From positions 1-61,714 of the forward strand of contig JAUHYR010000003.1 in the NCBI GenBank assembly GCA_030426475.1: 61,714 bases of DNA. Direction: 5' to 3'. This stretch comes from Bacteroidia bacterium. GTDB taxonomy: Bacteria; Bacteroidota; Bacteroidia; Flavobacteriales_E; Vicingaceae. A program made the position numbers and the translations under genes. The notes under the pieces are model-generated. The model was not told the origin of the DNA. It worked only from the letters and a program-made list of their open reading frames with translations, and ran no database searches. Of the stretch, positions 27,176 to 36,387 are shown piece after piece. Numbering within the stretch: the stretch's first letter is position 1; each line of letters starts with the position of its first letter.

Positions 27176-30001
27176 TTATTGAATGTTTGCTTTTTTGTTA
27201 AACGGAATATTATAGGTGACACTTAAGCTAACATCTGTACCTCTTCTGTAACTATTTACCACCTCAAATCCTTGTGGTGTTTCTTGTTGTAATTGAATTG
27301 TTGGGTTAAGTATATTATTTCCTTTTAAAGAAACTATCCACTTCTTATTAAATTCAAGAGATAAAACAGCATTTAAGGTGTTTACCGGTAATTCATAAAC
27401 ATCTCCTAATCCAAAAATTCCTACTGAGTAAATTCTAGCCCCATAAACATTGTATGCCAGTGACATATTCATCTTAGTAGTTTTTCCCACAAACTTCTCA
27501 TAATTTAAGTCAAAATTAATTAGGTATGGAGAAGCTCCTTGTAAGGCACGTTGAGTATTTGTTACCACATTAGTAGCGGTGGTAGAATCACCTGATAAAT
27601 TTACTTGAGAATAAATGTAAGATGCATTCATCCCTATTGATAAATCTCTCAGAACAGCGGTATTTTTAAATAGGCTATCCAGTTTTTTTCTCAATTCTAA
27701 TTCTACTCCTGCAACATAAGCTTCGTTAGCATTTTGGAAAGATTGTAATTGACCACTGGCGGTAGCTAACATTGTTCTTTCAATTGGGTTTTGCAGGTAT
27801 TTTCCAAAAGCTGTTACTGCAACTAACTCTCCTATTCTTGGGAAGAACTCATAACTTAAATCCGCATTATAGTTAGTTCCGTTAATTAAAGCCGGGTTAC
27901 CTCTTGATTTCATTCCCGCAAAAAATTCTACATATTCAAAAGGTGCAACTTCTTTAAATCCCGGGCGTGAAATTGTTTTGCTTCCCGAAAATTTCAAGAA
28001 ATTATCTTCTTTAAGTGTGATTTTTGATGTTAGAACCGGCAATACATCCAAAGACTCTAATTTCTCTTTAACCACAAATATAGGCTGTTGCTGATCTCTA
28101 AACTTAATTTCCTGATAACCTTGCTCAAATCTTGCTCCGGCTTTAATGTTTAACCATTTGTAAGGATTAAACTCATTATCTACATAAAGTGCATTAATGG
28201 TTAAAAGTGCATTGTTTTTAGATGCTGGATTAGATACTTCCTGAATTTTAAACAATCCTGCTAAATGATTTTCGTTACTTAATTGCTCATCCGGAGTTTC
28301 AGGGTTAACTGTACTATACTTACTATCTATATTGCCTAAATCATAAGTATACTGACTATAATCAAACTCTCTTTGTTTATTTTTTTGTTGTGCGCCAACT
28401 GTTATTGCCCAACTGGTAGATTCTTCATTTTGAATAATCACACCTTTTAAGTGAACATCTTTTGTAATTTCAGTTTCAAGTAATGAACTAAAAAACCTGT
28501 GATTTTCTAACCTATCTACTGCATTAAATATATAGCCGTTTTCATCATACAAGTAAACCAATTGTCTTCTATCCGGCTCTTTACTTTTTGCAACATTGCT
28601 AGATAAAGCCCAGCCAAACTCTATTCTATTTTTCAAAAATTTGTGTTCTCCGGCCACTTGATTAGCCATTAGGTTATTTTGAACAAAGGTGTATCTTCTG
28701 GAAAAAATACTTTTTTGATAGTCAAAATGTGTTCCGTCAGTTTCTCTAAAGTCATCACTAGATATGTTTGAATACAGAAAATTATAAGAAACCTTATGAT
28801 CTTTATGTGGTTTGATATAAAGGTTAGCTAAAGCTGACGAGCTTGTTGAAATGTTGTACTTAATGAAATCATAATCCACCTGTCTTCTACTTTGAAGATT
28901 AATTATTCGATAAGCTCCTTCTTGAATAGATGTGTTATTAGAGTGAGAAACCAAAGCTAAAAAACCAACTCCTGTATTCAAATCGTCTTTTTTAAATGTG
29001 TTGAAGAAATTACCCCCTAAAATTTGTACTCCCGAATTAAGAGGCGCCTTAGTTGTAGTTGGGTTTAGGTTGTTAGCAAATCCTGTTCCTGCCGATTCTT
29101 CTTTATTATAAGAGCTATTGTAATTTTCTTCAGCAGCTACTTTAGAAGGAATATTTCTTGTGCCATCATCAAAACCAAAGTAATCATATTTGCCACCAGA
29201 ATAGGTTTTAAAAGGCTTAAGAAATGAGCTGGTATTAAACCCACTTGATAGTTTTACCTGAAAAGTCGGCTCATCAGGGTAATCTTTTGTTTTAATATCT
29301 ATAGCTGCACCGGAAAAATCGCCATATAATTTTGGAGAATATGATTTATTAACTGCAATATTGCTTACTACAGCTGTCGGAAATATATCTAAAGGAATTA
29401 CTTTTTTATCAGGGTCAGGTGAAGCTATTGGCAAACCATTAAGATAGGCTGAGTTATACCTATCACCCATACCTCTTACGTACACATGTTTTGACCCAAC
29501 TACAGAAAGTCCCGCAACTTTGGTTAATCCGGCTGCCACATCCGAAGAGCCTGTTTTATTAAGCTCTTGGGCTCCTATTTGTTGTTGAATACCACTAATT
29601 TCTTTTCTCTCAAGTAAAAGCATATTTTCAGATTGCATATCCTTTTTAGCTTCTACAGTAAATGCGTCTATATCTATGGCATCTTTTTCAAGTGTAACCG
29701 AAAGAGATTTTTGATTTCCGGCTTCAACAACCACAATTTGGGTATCGGGTTTATAACCAATAAATGAAAATACAATATGATACTTCCCGGGTTTTAAAGA
29801 AAGGTTAAATGTACCATCAAAATCAGTTGTTGTTCCTGCATAAGTTTCTAAAACTACTACATTTGCAAAAGGAACCGGTTCTTTTGAAGAATTATTTATC
29901 TCATAAACTTTTCCGCTTAGTGTTCCTTTATCTTCATTTTGGGCTGCAAATGAAGTGCTCAAAACAGTTAAGAAAAATAATAATAAACCTATTTGTTTCA
30001 T
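27176..30001 (-). CDS. TonB-dependent outer-membrane receptor
   Basis: Outer-membrane active transporter of 941 residues. The ATG at 30001 gives signal peptide MKQIGLLLFFLTVLSTSFA; a TTG at 30022 is less likely. Domains in order: a carboxypeptidase-regulatory-like domain (about 25-110; PFANVVVLETYAGTTTDFDG), a plug domain (about 125-240; GSKHVYVRGMGDRYNSAYLN) and a long beta-barrel to the C terminus. The ligand is not evident. A divergent PhoB-like regulator and Pho-like repeats suggest control by phosphate. It has no SusD partner, so glycan uptake is less likely. Confidence 0.92.
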   Translation of the reverse strand: MKQIGLLLFFLTVLSTSFAAQNEDKGTLSGKVYEINNSSKEPVPFANVVVLETYAGTTTDFDGTFNLSLKPGKYHIVFSFIGYKPDTQIVVVEAGNQKSLSVTLEKDAIDIDAFTVEAKKDMQSENMLLLERKEISGIQQQIGAQELNKTGSSDVAAGLTKVAGLSVVGSKHVYVRGMGDRYNSAYLNGLPIASPDPDKKVIPLDIFPTAVVSNIAVNKSYSPKLYGDFSGAAIDIKTKDYPDEPTFQVKLSSGFNTSSFLKPFKTYSGGKYDYFGFDDGTRNIPSKVAAEENYNSSYNKEESAGTGFANNLNPTTTKAPLNSGVQILGGNFFNTFKKDDLNTGVGFLALVSHSNNTSIQEGAYRIINLQSRRQVDYDFIKYNISTSSSALANLYIKPHKDHKVSYNFLYSNISSDDFRETDGTHFDYQKSIFSRRYTFVQNNLMANQVAGEHKFLKNRIEFGWALSSNVAKSKEPDRRQLVYLYDENGYIFNAVDRLENHRFFSSLLETEITKDVHLKGVIIQNEESTSWAITVGAQQKNKQREFDYSQYTYDLGNIDSKYSTVNPETPDEQLSNENHLAGLFKIQEVSNPASKNNALLTINALYVDNEFNPYKWLNIKAGARFEQGYQEIKFRDQQQPIFVVKEKLESLDVLPVLTSKITLKEDNFLKFSGSKTISRPGFKEVAPFEYVEFFAGMKSRGNPALINGTNYNADLSYEFFPRIGELVAVTAFGKYLQNPIERTMLATASGQLQSFQNANEAYVAGVELELRKKLDSLFKNTAVLRDLSIGMNASYIYSQVNLSGDSTTATNVVTNTQRALQGASPYLINFDLNYEKFVGKTTKMNMSLAYNVYGARIYSVGIFGLGDVYELPVNTLNAVLSLEFNKKWIVSLKGNNILNPTIQLQQETPQGFEVVNSYRRGTDVSLSVTYNIPFNKKANIQ

Positions 30002-30046
30002 CGTCTTTATTTTATAGTGCAAAAGACGGGTATTAACTTAACCGTA

Positions 30047-30064
30047 GTGTTATTAGGGTGTTAA
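30047..30064 (-). promoter_or_regulatory. Pho-box-like direct repeat upstream of the TonB receptor
   Basis: On the minus strand TTAACAC (30058-30064) and ATAACAC (30047-30053) are direct repeats with an 11-base period, ending 46 bases before the receptor ATG. Same geometry and AACA core as the repeats at 27084 and 30102. Confidence 0.5.
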
Positions 30065-30101
30065 CCTAAAATTAATTTTTACAGATTAAATCCGTGAATA
30101 T

Positions 30102-30119
30102 TTAACATTGCGTTAACAT
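30102..30119 (+). promoter_or_regulatory. Pho-box-like direct repeat upstream of the response regulator
   Basis: TTAACAT at 30102-30108 and again at 30113-30119, an exact 7-base repeat with an 11-base period; a third weak copy GTAATAG would be in phase at 30124-30130. It lies upstream of the -7 element at 30150, consistent with activation and possible autoregulation by the regulator encoded just downstream. Confidence 0.55.
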
Positions 30120-30149
30120 GGTCGTAATAGCCCGTTGGTATTGGGGTTT

Positions 30150-30157
30150 TACATTTG
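30150..30157 (+). promoter_or_regulatory. -7 element of the response regulator promoter
   Basis: TACATTTG matches the Bacteroidetes -7 consensus TAnnTTTG exactly. No TTTG lies about 18 bases upstream, so the -33 element is missing, as expected for an activator-dependent promoter. A start near 30162 would give a leader of about 23 bases to the ATG at 30185. Confidence 0.55.
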
Positions 30158-30184
30158 CCAAAAGAATTTTTGATCTTAAGAATA

Positions 30185-30862
30185 ATGCAAAAGATTTTAT
30201 TAGTTGATGATGAGCCTGATATTCTTGAAATTCTAAGTTATAATTTAGAAAAAAGCGATTATATAACATTTACTGCTGAAAGTGGTGTAGAAGCTATTGA
30301 GTTGGCAAAAAAAGAAATTCCTGATTTAATTGTATTAGATGTAATGATGCCAAATATGGATGGTATAGAAACTTGTATTGAATTAAGAAGTTTGCCTGAA
30401 TTATCTAATTCTATTATAGCCTTTTTATCTGCCAGAAATGAAGATTATTCTCTAATTGCAGGGCTTGATGCCGGTGCCGATGATTACATTACCAAACCCA
30501 TTAACCCAAGAGTCTTTGTTAAAAAAGTGGAAACCTTATTAAAAAGGAAAGGCGATAAGAACAGTGAAAAAATAATTCCCACTAAATCCATTGGAAACTT
30601 AACAATTGATAGTGAAAAATATCTCGTATTTAAAGGAGATAAAAAAATAGAGTTCTCTAAAAAGAAATTTGAATTGTTAGCACTATTAGCTTCAAAACCC
30701 GGTAAAGTTTTTACAAGAGATGAAATTTTAACCCAAATATGGAGCGATGATGTGATTGTCAATGACAGAACCATTGACGTACATATTCGAAAAATACGAG
30801 AGCAGTTGGGTGATGACTATATCAAAACGATAAAAGGTGTAGGCTATAAATTTTCGGCTTAA
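30185..30862 (+). CDS. PhoB/OmpR-family response regulator
   Basis: A 225-residue two-component regulator. The receiver domain starts MQKILLVDDEPDILE with the acidic pair, has the phospho-acceptor aspartate in IVLDVMMPNMDG, the Ser in FLSARNED and the lysine in DYITKPINP. The OmpR/PhoB winged helix (about 130-225) ends in IDVHIRKIREQLG and IKGVGYKFSA. The closest type is PhoB, but without its kinase the signal cannot be fixed. No histidine kinase follows; the next gene, five bases on, is rodA on the opposite strand. A TTG 30 bases upstream would overlap the promoter. Confidence 0.9.
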   Translation: MQKILLVDDEPDILEILSYNLEKSDYITFTAESGVEAIELAKKEIPDLIVLDVMMPNMDGIETCIELRSLPELSNSIIAFLSARNEDYSLIAGLDAGADDYITKPINPRVFVKKVETLLKRKGDKNSEKIIPTKSIGNLTIDSEKYLVFKGDKKIEFSKKKFELLALLASKPGKVFTRDEILTQIWSDDVIVNDRTIDVHIRKIREQLGDDYIKTIKGVGYKFSA

Positions 30863-30867
30863 TTATT

Positions 30868-32172
30868 CTATCTAAATACCATTAGTCTATCCGAATCAAG
30901 TTTCAGAAAAATAAAAAGTAAAATTGTAAATGACCACATGGATGAACCTCCATAACTTATAAATGGCAATGGAATTCCTATTACGGGCGCTAGACCTATA
31001 GTCATACCGATATTTACCATAAAATGAAAAAACAAGATACAAGCTACTGAATAGCCATAAATTCTGCTAAACTCGGAACGCTGTCTTTCTGCCAAAAAGA
31101 GTAGCCTCAGGAATAATGAAACATACAAAGCAATGGTAATAAATGTTCCCAGAAAGCCCCACTCTTCACCTATTGTACAAAAAATAAAGTCCGTGCTTTG
31201 CTCCGGCACAAAGTTGAATTTTGTTTGAGTACCTTCTAAAAATCCTTTTCCCGTAAAGCCTCCCGAGCCAATTGCAATTAACGATTGCTCTAAATTATAA
31301 CCCGCTCCTTGTGGGTCAGACTCTAATCCAAGAGTAATATTAATTCTAGAAACCTGATAAGGTTTTAATACATTATCAAAAAAGTAGTCAATTCCAATAA
31401 CCAGGCCTAAAGCAATAATAAGTCCGCCAAAACAAACCAACCATGACCTCTTTACTTTTCTTAAAACATAATAAATCAAAAGGGTTATTATTGCCAAAAT
31501 ACCCATTAACAAATAACTACCCGAAAAAGTAAAGTCAAACCATGTAAACTCAGAGCGCCTAAGGATTAAGGTTAAAATTGCAATTAATGCACCTCCTAGT
31601 CCAAATAAAAGAATATTTCCGTTTATTAATCCTTTTCTGAAAATTACCAAAATAAAAACACCATACACAATAGCTGAGCCAGTATCATTTTGAAGTAAAA
31701 TAAACATTACAGGAACAGCTATTATCAACAGCGATATTGCCTTTGCTTTAAATTCATTAAACTTAATATTAATACCACTCAAAAATTTTGATAGCACAAG
31801 GGCTGTGGCAAACTTTGCAAATTCGGAGGGTTGTAAGCTAAATCCACCTATTTTAATCCAGCTTTTTGCACCGTTTACTTCATCTCCTGCAATAAAAACA
31901 AAAAGAAGAGACAGAATTAATAAGCCATAAATAACATAAGCAAAAGTGGTATAAAATTCAGAATCAATAGTTAAAACTATTCCACCTATTACTAAACCAG
32001 CAATTATCCAGATAAGCTGCTTTCCATAAAGCTGAGACATTGAAAAAATACTATGGTGCAGTTCATTATAGACAGCAGCATAAATGCTTATCCAGCCTAT
32101 CATAACAAGAGATAAATACAAAAGTAATGTTGGTGTGTCAATGTTTGATAATATGCTTCTACTCCGTCTCAT
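30868..32172 (-). CDS. rodA: RodA, SEDS-family polymerase of the elongation machinery
   Basis: Inner-membrane lipid II polymerase working with PBP2 in lateral wall synthesis. It has 434 residues with about ten membrane segments; LGLESDPQGAGYNLEQSLIA, FTGKGFLEGTQTKFNFVPEQ and the C-terminal GIPLPFISYGGSS are SEDS signatures. It is called RodA because it is last in the mreB-mreC-mreD-mrdA operon. Its start overlaps the mrdA stop by four bases, and it converges on the response regulator with five bases between stops. Confidence 0.96.
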   Translation of the reverse strand: MRRSRSILSNIDTPTLLLYLSLVMIGWISIYAAVYNELHHSIFSMSQLYGKQLIWIIAGLVIGGIVLTIDSEFYTTFAYVIYGLLILSLLFVFIAGDEVNGAKSWIKIGGFSLQPSEFAKFATALVLSKFLSGINIKFNEFKAKAISLLIIAVPVMFILLQNDTGSAIVYGVFILVIFRKGLINGNILLFGLGGALIAILTLILRRSEFTWFDFTFSGSYLLMGILAIITLLIYYVLRKVKRSWLVCFGGLIIALGLVIGIDYFFDNVLKPYQVSRINITLGLESDPQGAGYNLEQSLIAIGSGGFTGKGFLEGTQTKFNFVPEQSTDFIFCTIGEEWGFLGTFITIALYVSLFLRLLFLAERQRSEFSRIYGYSVACILFFHFMVNIGMTIGLAPVIGIPLPFISYGGSSMWSFTILLFIFLKLDSDRLMVFR

Positions 32173-33998
32173 TGCATATTTTTTCTATTAATGATATCTG
32201 CTTTTAATATTCTTTCTTCCTTAGCTTTATTTTTAATTTCTCCCGTCAAGTATTTCTCCATCATTAAGCTAGCAATTGGTGCAGCCCAAGTTCCACCAAA
32301 ACCGGCATTTTCAACATAAACTGCAATCGCTATTTTAGGGTTTTCCATTGGTGCAAAAGCAATAAATACCGAATGGTCTTCGCCATGTGGATTTTGTGCA
32401 GTTCCCGTTTTACCGCAAACAGTTATGCTATCAATTTTTGCTCTTCTTGCAGTTCCTCCGGGTTCTTCAACAACCGCCCTCATTCCTTCATGAATGACAT
32501 CATAGTACTTTGAAGAAACACTTGTGTTTATTTTTGGGTAATATAGTGGAGAAACCGTATCTGCTTCTTGAATACTTTTAACTACATGAGGAGTATAATA
32601 ATATCCTTTATTTGCCATTATTGCCGCCAGATTTGCCATTTGCATGGGAATAACCTCAACTTCTCCCTGTCCGATACTCAAAGAATAAATAGTTGAATAA
32701 GCCCATCTTCCTTTTCCATAAATTTTATCGTAATAATTTGGTGTTGGAATTCCGCCACTACTCACATTTGTTAAATCAACGTTTAATCTTTTTCCCAGCC
32801 CAAATGTTTCGATATGTTTATTCCAAAGTCCTAAACCAATTTCAGTGTCTTTAAAATAATTACTGCTTTTATTTTGATTGATAACTCGCTTAAAAACGGC
32901 ATAAAAGTATGGGTTGCAAGAAAACTGAACTCCTTTCTTAACATTAGTAGCCATAGGGTGATTATGACAACCCACCAATGATTTATTACATGGGGCACCA
33001 AAGTTTTCTGTAATTACTCCTTCTTCCATTCCAATTAGCGCCTGAACCAATTTAAAAATACTTCCCGGAGGATATTTTGCCTGAAGCGCTCGATTAAATA
33101 ACGGGTTAAGAGTATCATTCAATTGAAGCTCTCTAAAGTTTTTATTTCGCTTTTTTCCTACTAACAGATTATTATCAAAAGTAGGTGAGGATACCAGGCT
33201 CAATATTTCTCCTGTTGACGGTTCTATAGCCACAATACTACCCACTTTATTCTGCATTAAAATCTCTCCATATTTTTGCAATTCAGCGTCAATGGTAAGG
33301 TTTAGCGAGCTGCCGGGTATGGCAGTTGTATCAAATTTTCCGTTGGCATAAGATCCCTTCTCGTTATTGAAAACATCTACCAAAACTAACTTTGTTCCCC
33401 TTTTACCTCTTAACACATTTTCATAGTAGGCTTCTATACCACTCCAACCAACTATATCCCCTTGCCGATAATAATTTACCGAATCTCTCTCCAACATTCC
33501 CGGTGAAACTTCTCCTAAATAGCCTATTAAGTGTGAGGCAAAAGAAGGGTATTTTCTAAGTGTTGATGTCTCTGCATAAAAGCCAGGATAATAAAGTAGT
33601 TTCTCCTGAATTATTCCGTACGATTCAATATCTATCCCTTTCTCAAAAACAGATGGTTTATATCGCCATTGTCCTTGATTGGCCTTTTCAAGTTTTGCCC
33701 TAAAATCTTCAATGGTAATTCCCAGTAAATTACAGAATTTAGCGGTATCCAAGTCTTTTATTTGAGAAGGAATAACCATGATATCATAACCGGGTTCGTT
33801 AGATACTAATAGCCTTCCGTTTCTATCATAAAAAACACCTCTGGAAGGATAAATATCTACTTTTTTTATGGTATTATTTTCAGAAGATAATTTGTATTTA
33901 TCATTAATAACCTGAATGTAAAATAAACGGATAAGGTATATAAAAGCTATGATGATAAAAATCCCGCCTACAACATATTTCCTTTCGTCTAATCTCAT
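32169..33998 (-). CDS. mrdA: Penicillin-binding protein 2 (elongation transpeptidase)
   Basis: Class B PBP with one N-terminal membrane anchor (about 10-30) and periplasmic dimerisation and transpeptidase domains, 609 residues. Catalytic motifs are SIFK at 313-316 (Ser313 nucleophile), SCN at 360-362 and KTGT at 530-533. PSRGVFYDRNG near residue 51 is the conserved start of the N-terminal domain. It partners RodA, the next gene. It overlaps mreD and rodA by four bases each. Confidence 0.96.
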   Translation of the reverse strand: MRLDERKYVVGGIFIIIAFIYLIRLFYIQVINDKYKLSSENNTIKKVDIYPSRGVFYDRNGRLLVSNEPGYDIMVIPSQIKDLDTAKFCNLLGITIEDFRAKLEKANQGQWRYKPSVFEKGIDIESYGIIQEKLLYYPGFYAETSTLRKYPSFASHLIGYLGEVSPGMLERDSVNYYRQGDIVGWSGIEAYYENVLRGKRGTKLVLVDVFNNEKGSYANGKFDTTAIPGSSLNLTIDAELQKYGEILMQNKVGSIVAIEPSTGEILSLVSSPTFDNNLLVGKKRNKNFRELQLNDTLNPLFNRALQAKYPPGSIFKLVQALIGMEEGVITENFGAPCNKSLVGCHNHPMATNVKKGVQFSCNPYFYAVFKRVINQNKSSNYFKDTEIGLGLWNKHIETFGLGKRLNVDLTNVSSGGIPTPNYYDKIYGKGRWAYSTIYSLSIGQGEVEVIPMQMANLAAIMANKGYYYTPHVVKSIQEADTVSPLYYPKINTSVSSKYYDVIHEGMRAVVEEPGGTARRAKIDSITVCGKTGTAQNPHGEDHSVFIAFAPMENPKIAIAVYVENAGFGGTWAAPIASLMMEKYLTGEIKNKAKEERILKADIINRKNMQ

Positions 33999-34513
33999 TT
34001 AGATTTACTACTATTATAAAAGAAAAGTACAGTTAAAAGTATTAGCACTTCTGTAAATACTGTACTAAATATAGCTCTTAATAATGTAGAAAAGAAATAT
34101 TTAAAGTGAAAAACTTCTGCATAAAACAACCAAACATGATGAATCGCAACTAATATCGAAGAATAAATAAAGAACCATTTCCAGCCAAAAAATTCCGGTC
34201 TTGGCAGTTGTCCAGTTTCATAACCTTCTCTTGGAGCAATTAGTTTTAAAAGATATTGTCTTGAAAAAACTAAAACCAAACAGGCAGAAGTATTCATTCC
34301 CGGTGTTTGAGTAAACATATCTATTACAGTACCAATAAAAAATGCTATTAGAAGCGCTAACCAACCACTTAAATCAATTGGTAATAATAAAAGAAAAAGC
34401 ACATAGAGGTATGGCCTTATATAACCGGCAAATTCAATTTGATTCAATACAAATATTTGAACTAAAAAAAGCGCAGTAAAGCTTATAATATATCTAGCTA
34501 TTTGTTTAATCAT
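33995..34513 (-). CDS. mreD: MreD, rod-shape membrane protein
   Basis: A 172-residue protein of five or so hydrophobic segments at the MreD position between mreC and mrdA. Family similarity is weak by eye (FIGTVIDMFTQTPGMNTSA is the most conserved-looking loop), as is normal for MreD, so order and topology carry the call. It belongs to the elongasome with MreB and MreC and overlaps both neighbours. Confidence 0.88.
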   Translation of the reverse strand: MIKQIARYIISFTALFLVQIFVLNQIEFAGYIRPYLYVLFLLLLPIDLSGWLALLIAFFIGTVIDMFTQTPGMNTSACLVLVFSRQYLLKLIAPREGYETGQLPRPEFFGWKWFFIYSSILVAIHHVWLFYAEVFHFKYFFSTLLRAIFSTVFTEVLILLTVLFFYNSSKSK

Positions 34514-35339
34514 GTAAAGTTGCTTCCTCTATTATTTTTTCTCGTTCTATTTTCATTAAATCCTTAACAATATATACGTGTGATAATTTTCTGAAATCAG
34601 TTGAAATATCTACATCAATTTTGTAAAAACTTCCATTTTCTACTCGCTCAAATGATTTTATAGTGCCTATTGGCACACCTTTAGGAAAAGCTGATGAATA
34701 TCCGCTTGTTTTTATATGATATCCCTTTTTTAAGGAAACGTAATTTGGAATGTCATTTAACATTAATGTATGCTCATCATCTCCACTCCAACTGATTGAA
34801 CCAAAATAGTTGTTCTCTTCAATAAATGCACTCACTTTACTTTCGATATGCAACAGGCTAACTATAACCGCAAAATTATCTGACGAACTTTTAACAATTC
34901 CCACTACACCATCTGAGGAAATAACTCCCATTTCCGGCATTATTCCGTTTATTCTACCTTTATTAATTAAAATATAATTTTTTTTATTGCTCACAGAGTT
35001 TTCTATGACTTCTGCTGCTATATAAAGATATTGCTGTTGATACAAAGTATCTTCTATTTTAACCTTATCAGAGAAAAGCTTTTTTAATGAATACTTTTCA
35101 TATTGTTTTAAAAAGGCATTCTCTTCAGCTAGCTTATTATTTTTTTCACCAAGATTAATATAGTTTGTAAAGTTGTGGTAACGTTCTAAAACGCCTCCCG
35201 ATATATTTCCCGTAAGATTGGTAAACTTGTTATTTTGATAGTTATTTCCTGATACTAGTAAGTAAAAGGCAAACAATTGGAGTACAACAAATATTATTAA
35301 AAAATGATATTTTAAAATAAGTTGTACAAGATTCCTCAT
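34506..35339 (-). CDS. mreC: MreC, rod-shape periplasmic scaffold
   Basis: Bitopic protein of 277 residues: membrane anchor (about 12-30, HFLIIFVVLQLFAFYLLV), coiled coil (about 60-90, LGEKNNKLAEENAFLKQYEK), then the two beta-barrel-like periplasmic domains with the family segment VISSDGVVGIVKSSSDNFAVI. It links cytoplasmic MreB filaments to PBP2-RodA. Spacing is 15 bases from mreB and there is an 8-base overlap with mreD. Confidence 0.94.
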   Translation of the reverse strand: MRNLVQLILKYHFLIIFVVLQLFAFYLLVSGNNYQNNKFTNLTGNISGGVLERYHNFTNYINLGEKNNKLAEENAFLKQYEKYSLKKLFSDKVKIEDTLYQQQYLYIAAEVIENSVSNKKNYILINKGRINGIMPEMGVISSDGVVGIVKSSSDNFAVIVSLLHIESKVSAFIEENNYFGSISWSGDDEHTLMLNDIPNYVSLKKGYHIKTSGYSSAFPKGVPIGTIKSFERVENGSFYKIDVDISTDFRKLSHVYIVKDLMKIEREKIIEEATLHD

Positions 35340-35354
35340 TTCATGTAATCAATA

Positions 35355-36377
35355 TTATTTGATGAGGAATGGGAATTTTTCAATATTCTTTAACGCAATG
35401 CCTGTACCTCTAGCAACAGCTCTTAGCGGATCTTCGGCAACGTGTACAGGAAGACGTGTTTTCATCTGAATTCTTTTATCCAATCCTCTTAATAAAGCGC
35501 CACCACCTGCTAAGTAAATACCGGTTTTGTAAATGTCTGCTGATAATTCAGGAGGTGTCATTTCAAGTGCATTCAATACTGCTTCCTCAATTTTAGAAAT
35601 TGATTTATCCAGCGCATGAGCAATTTCAGAATATGACACCGAAATTTCCTTTGGAGTTCCTGTCATTAAATCTCTTCCTTGAATTGGGTATTCCGCAGGC
35701 GGATTATCCAACTCAGGTAAAGCAGAACCAATTTCAATTTTTATTTGCTCTGCCGAACGCTCACCTATTAAAAGATTATGTTGTCTTCTCATGTAATCTA
35801 CAATGTCATTGGTAAATTCATCACCGGCAACTCTTATTGATTTATCGCATACAATACCACCTAATGCAATTACTGCAATTTCAGATGTACCACCACCAAT
35901 ATCAATAACCATATTTCCCATTGGTTCTAGTACGTCAACCCCAATTCCTATTGCCGCAGCCATTGGCTCATGAATCAGATAAACTTCTTTTCCACCGGCA
36001 TGTTCAGCACTATCTTTTACTGCTCGTTTTTCCACTTCGGTAATTCCTGAAGGAATACAAATCACCATTTTAAGTGAAGGTGTAAAAAAGCTTTTTCCGG
36101 GATTAATCATTTTTATCATTCCTCTAATCATTGCTTCTGCAGCATTAAAATCTGCGATTACTCCATCTTTAAGAGGTCTAATGGTTTTTATGTTTTCATG
36201 GGTTTTACCATGCATTTGCATAGCCTTCTTTCCTACTGCAATAATTTTTCCGGTTTGCCTATCTTGAGCTACTATAGATGGTTCATCTACTACTACTTTA
36301 TCGTTATGGATAATAAGAGTGTTTGCAGTACCTAAGTCTATTGCAATTTCCTGTGTTAAAAAACTAAATAATCCCAT
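35355..36377 (-). CDS. mreB: MreB, bacterial actin
   Basis: Cytoplasmic actin homologue that organises wall elongation, 340 residues. Phosphate 1 loop IDLGTANTLI (about 13-22), phosphate 2 loop MVIDIGGGTSEIAVI, and the adenosine motif GIYLAGGGALLRG are present. The N-terminal MGLFSFLTQEIAID can form the short amphipathic membrane anchor of Gram-negative MreB. It lies 10 bases after purH, an order I know from other Flavobacteriales. Presence of the full set implies a rod-shaped or at least elongating cell. Confidence 0.97.
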   Translation of the reverse strand: MGLFSFLTQEIAIDLGTANTLIIHNDKVVVDEPSIVAQDRQTGKIIAVGKKAMQMHGKTHENIKTIRPLKDGVIADFNAAEAMIRGMIKMINPGKSFFTPSLKMVICIPSGITEVEKRAVKDSAEHAGGKEVYLIHEPMAAAIGIGVDVLEPMGNMVIDIGGGTSEIAVIALGGIVCDKSIRVAGDEFTNDIVDYMRRQHNLLIGERSAEQIKIEIGSALPELDNPPAEYPIQGRDLMTGTPKEISVSYSEIAHALDKSISKIEEAVLNALEMTPPELSADIYKTGIYLAGGGALLRGLDKRIQMKTRLPVHVAEDPLRAVARGTGIALKNIEKFPFLIK

Positions 36378-36387
36378 TTAGTGAGTT

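Noticed and set aside
25710-30001. SusCD-type glycan utilisation locus
   Set aside because: The receptor has no SusD-like neighbour and no glycoside hydrolases are nearby; the lipoprotein is of a beta-helix type, not SusD.
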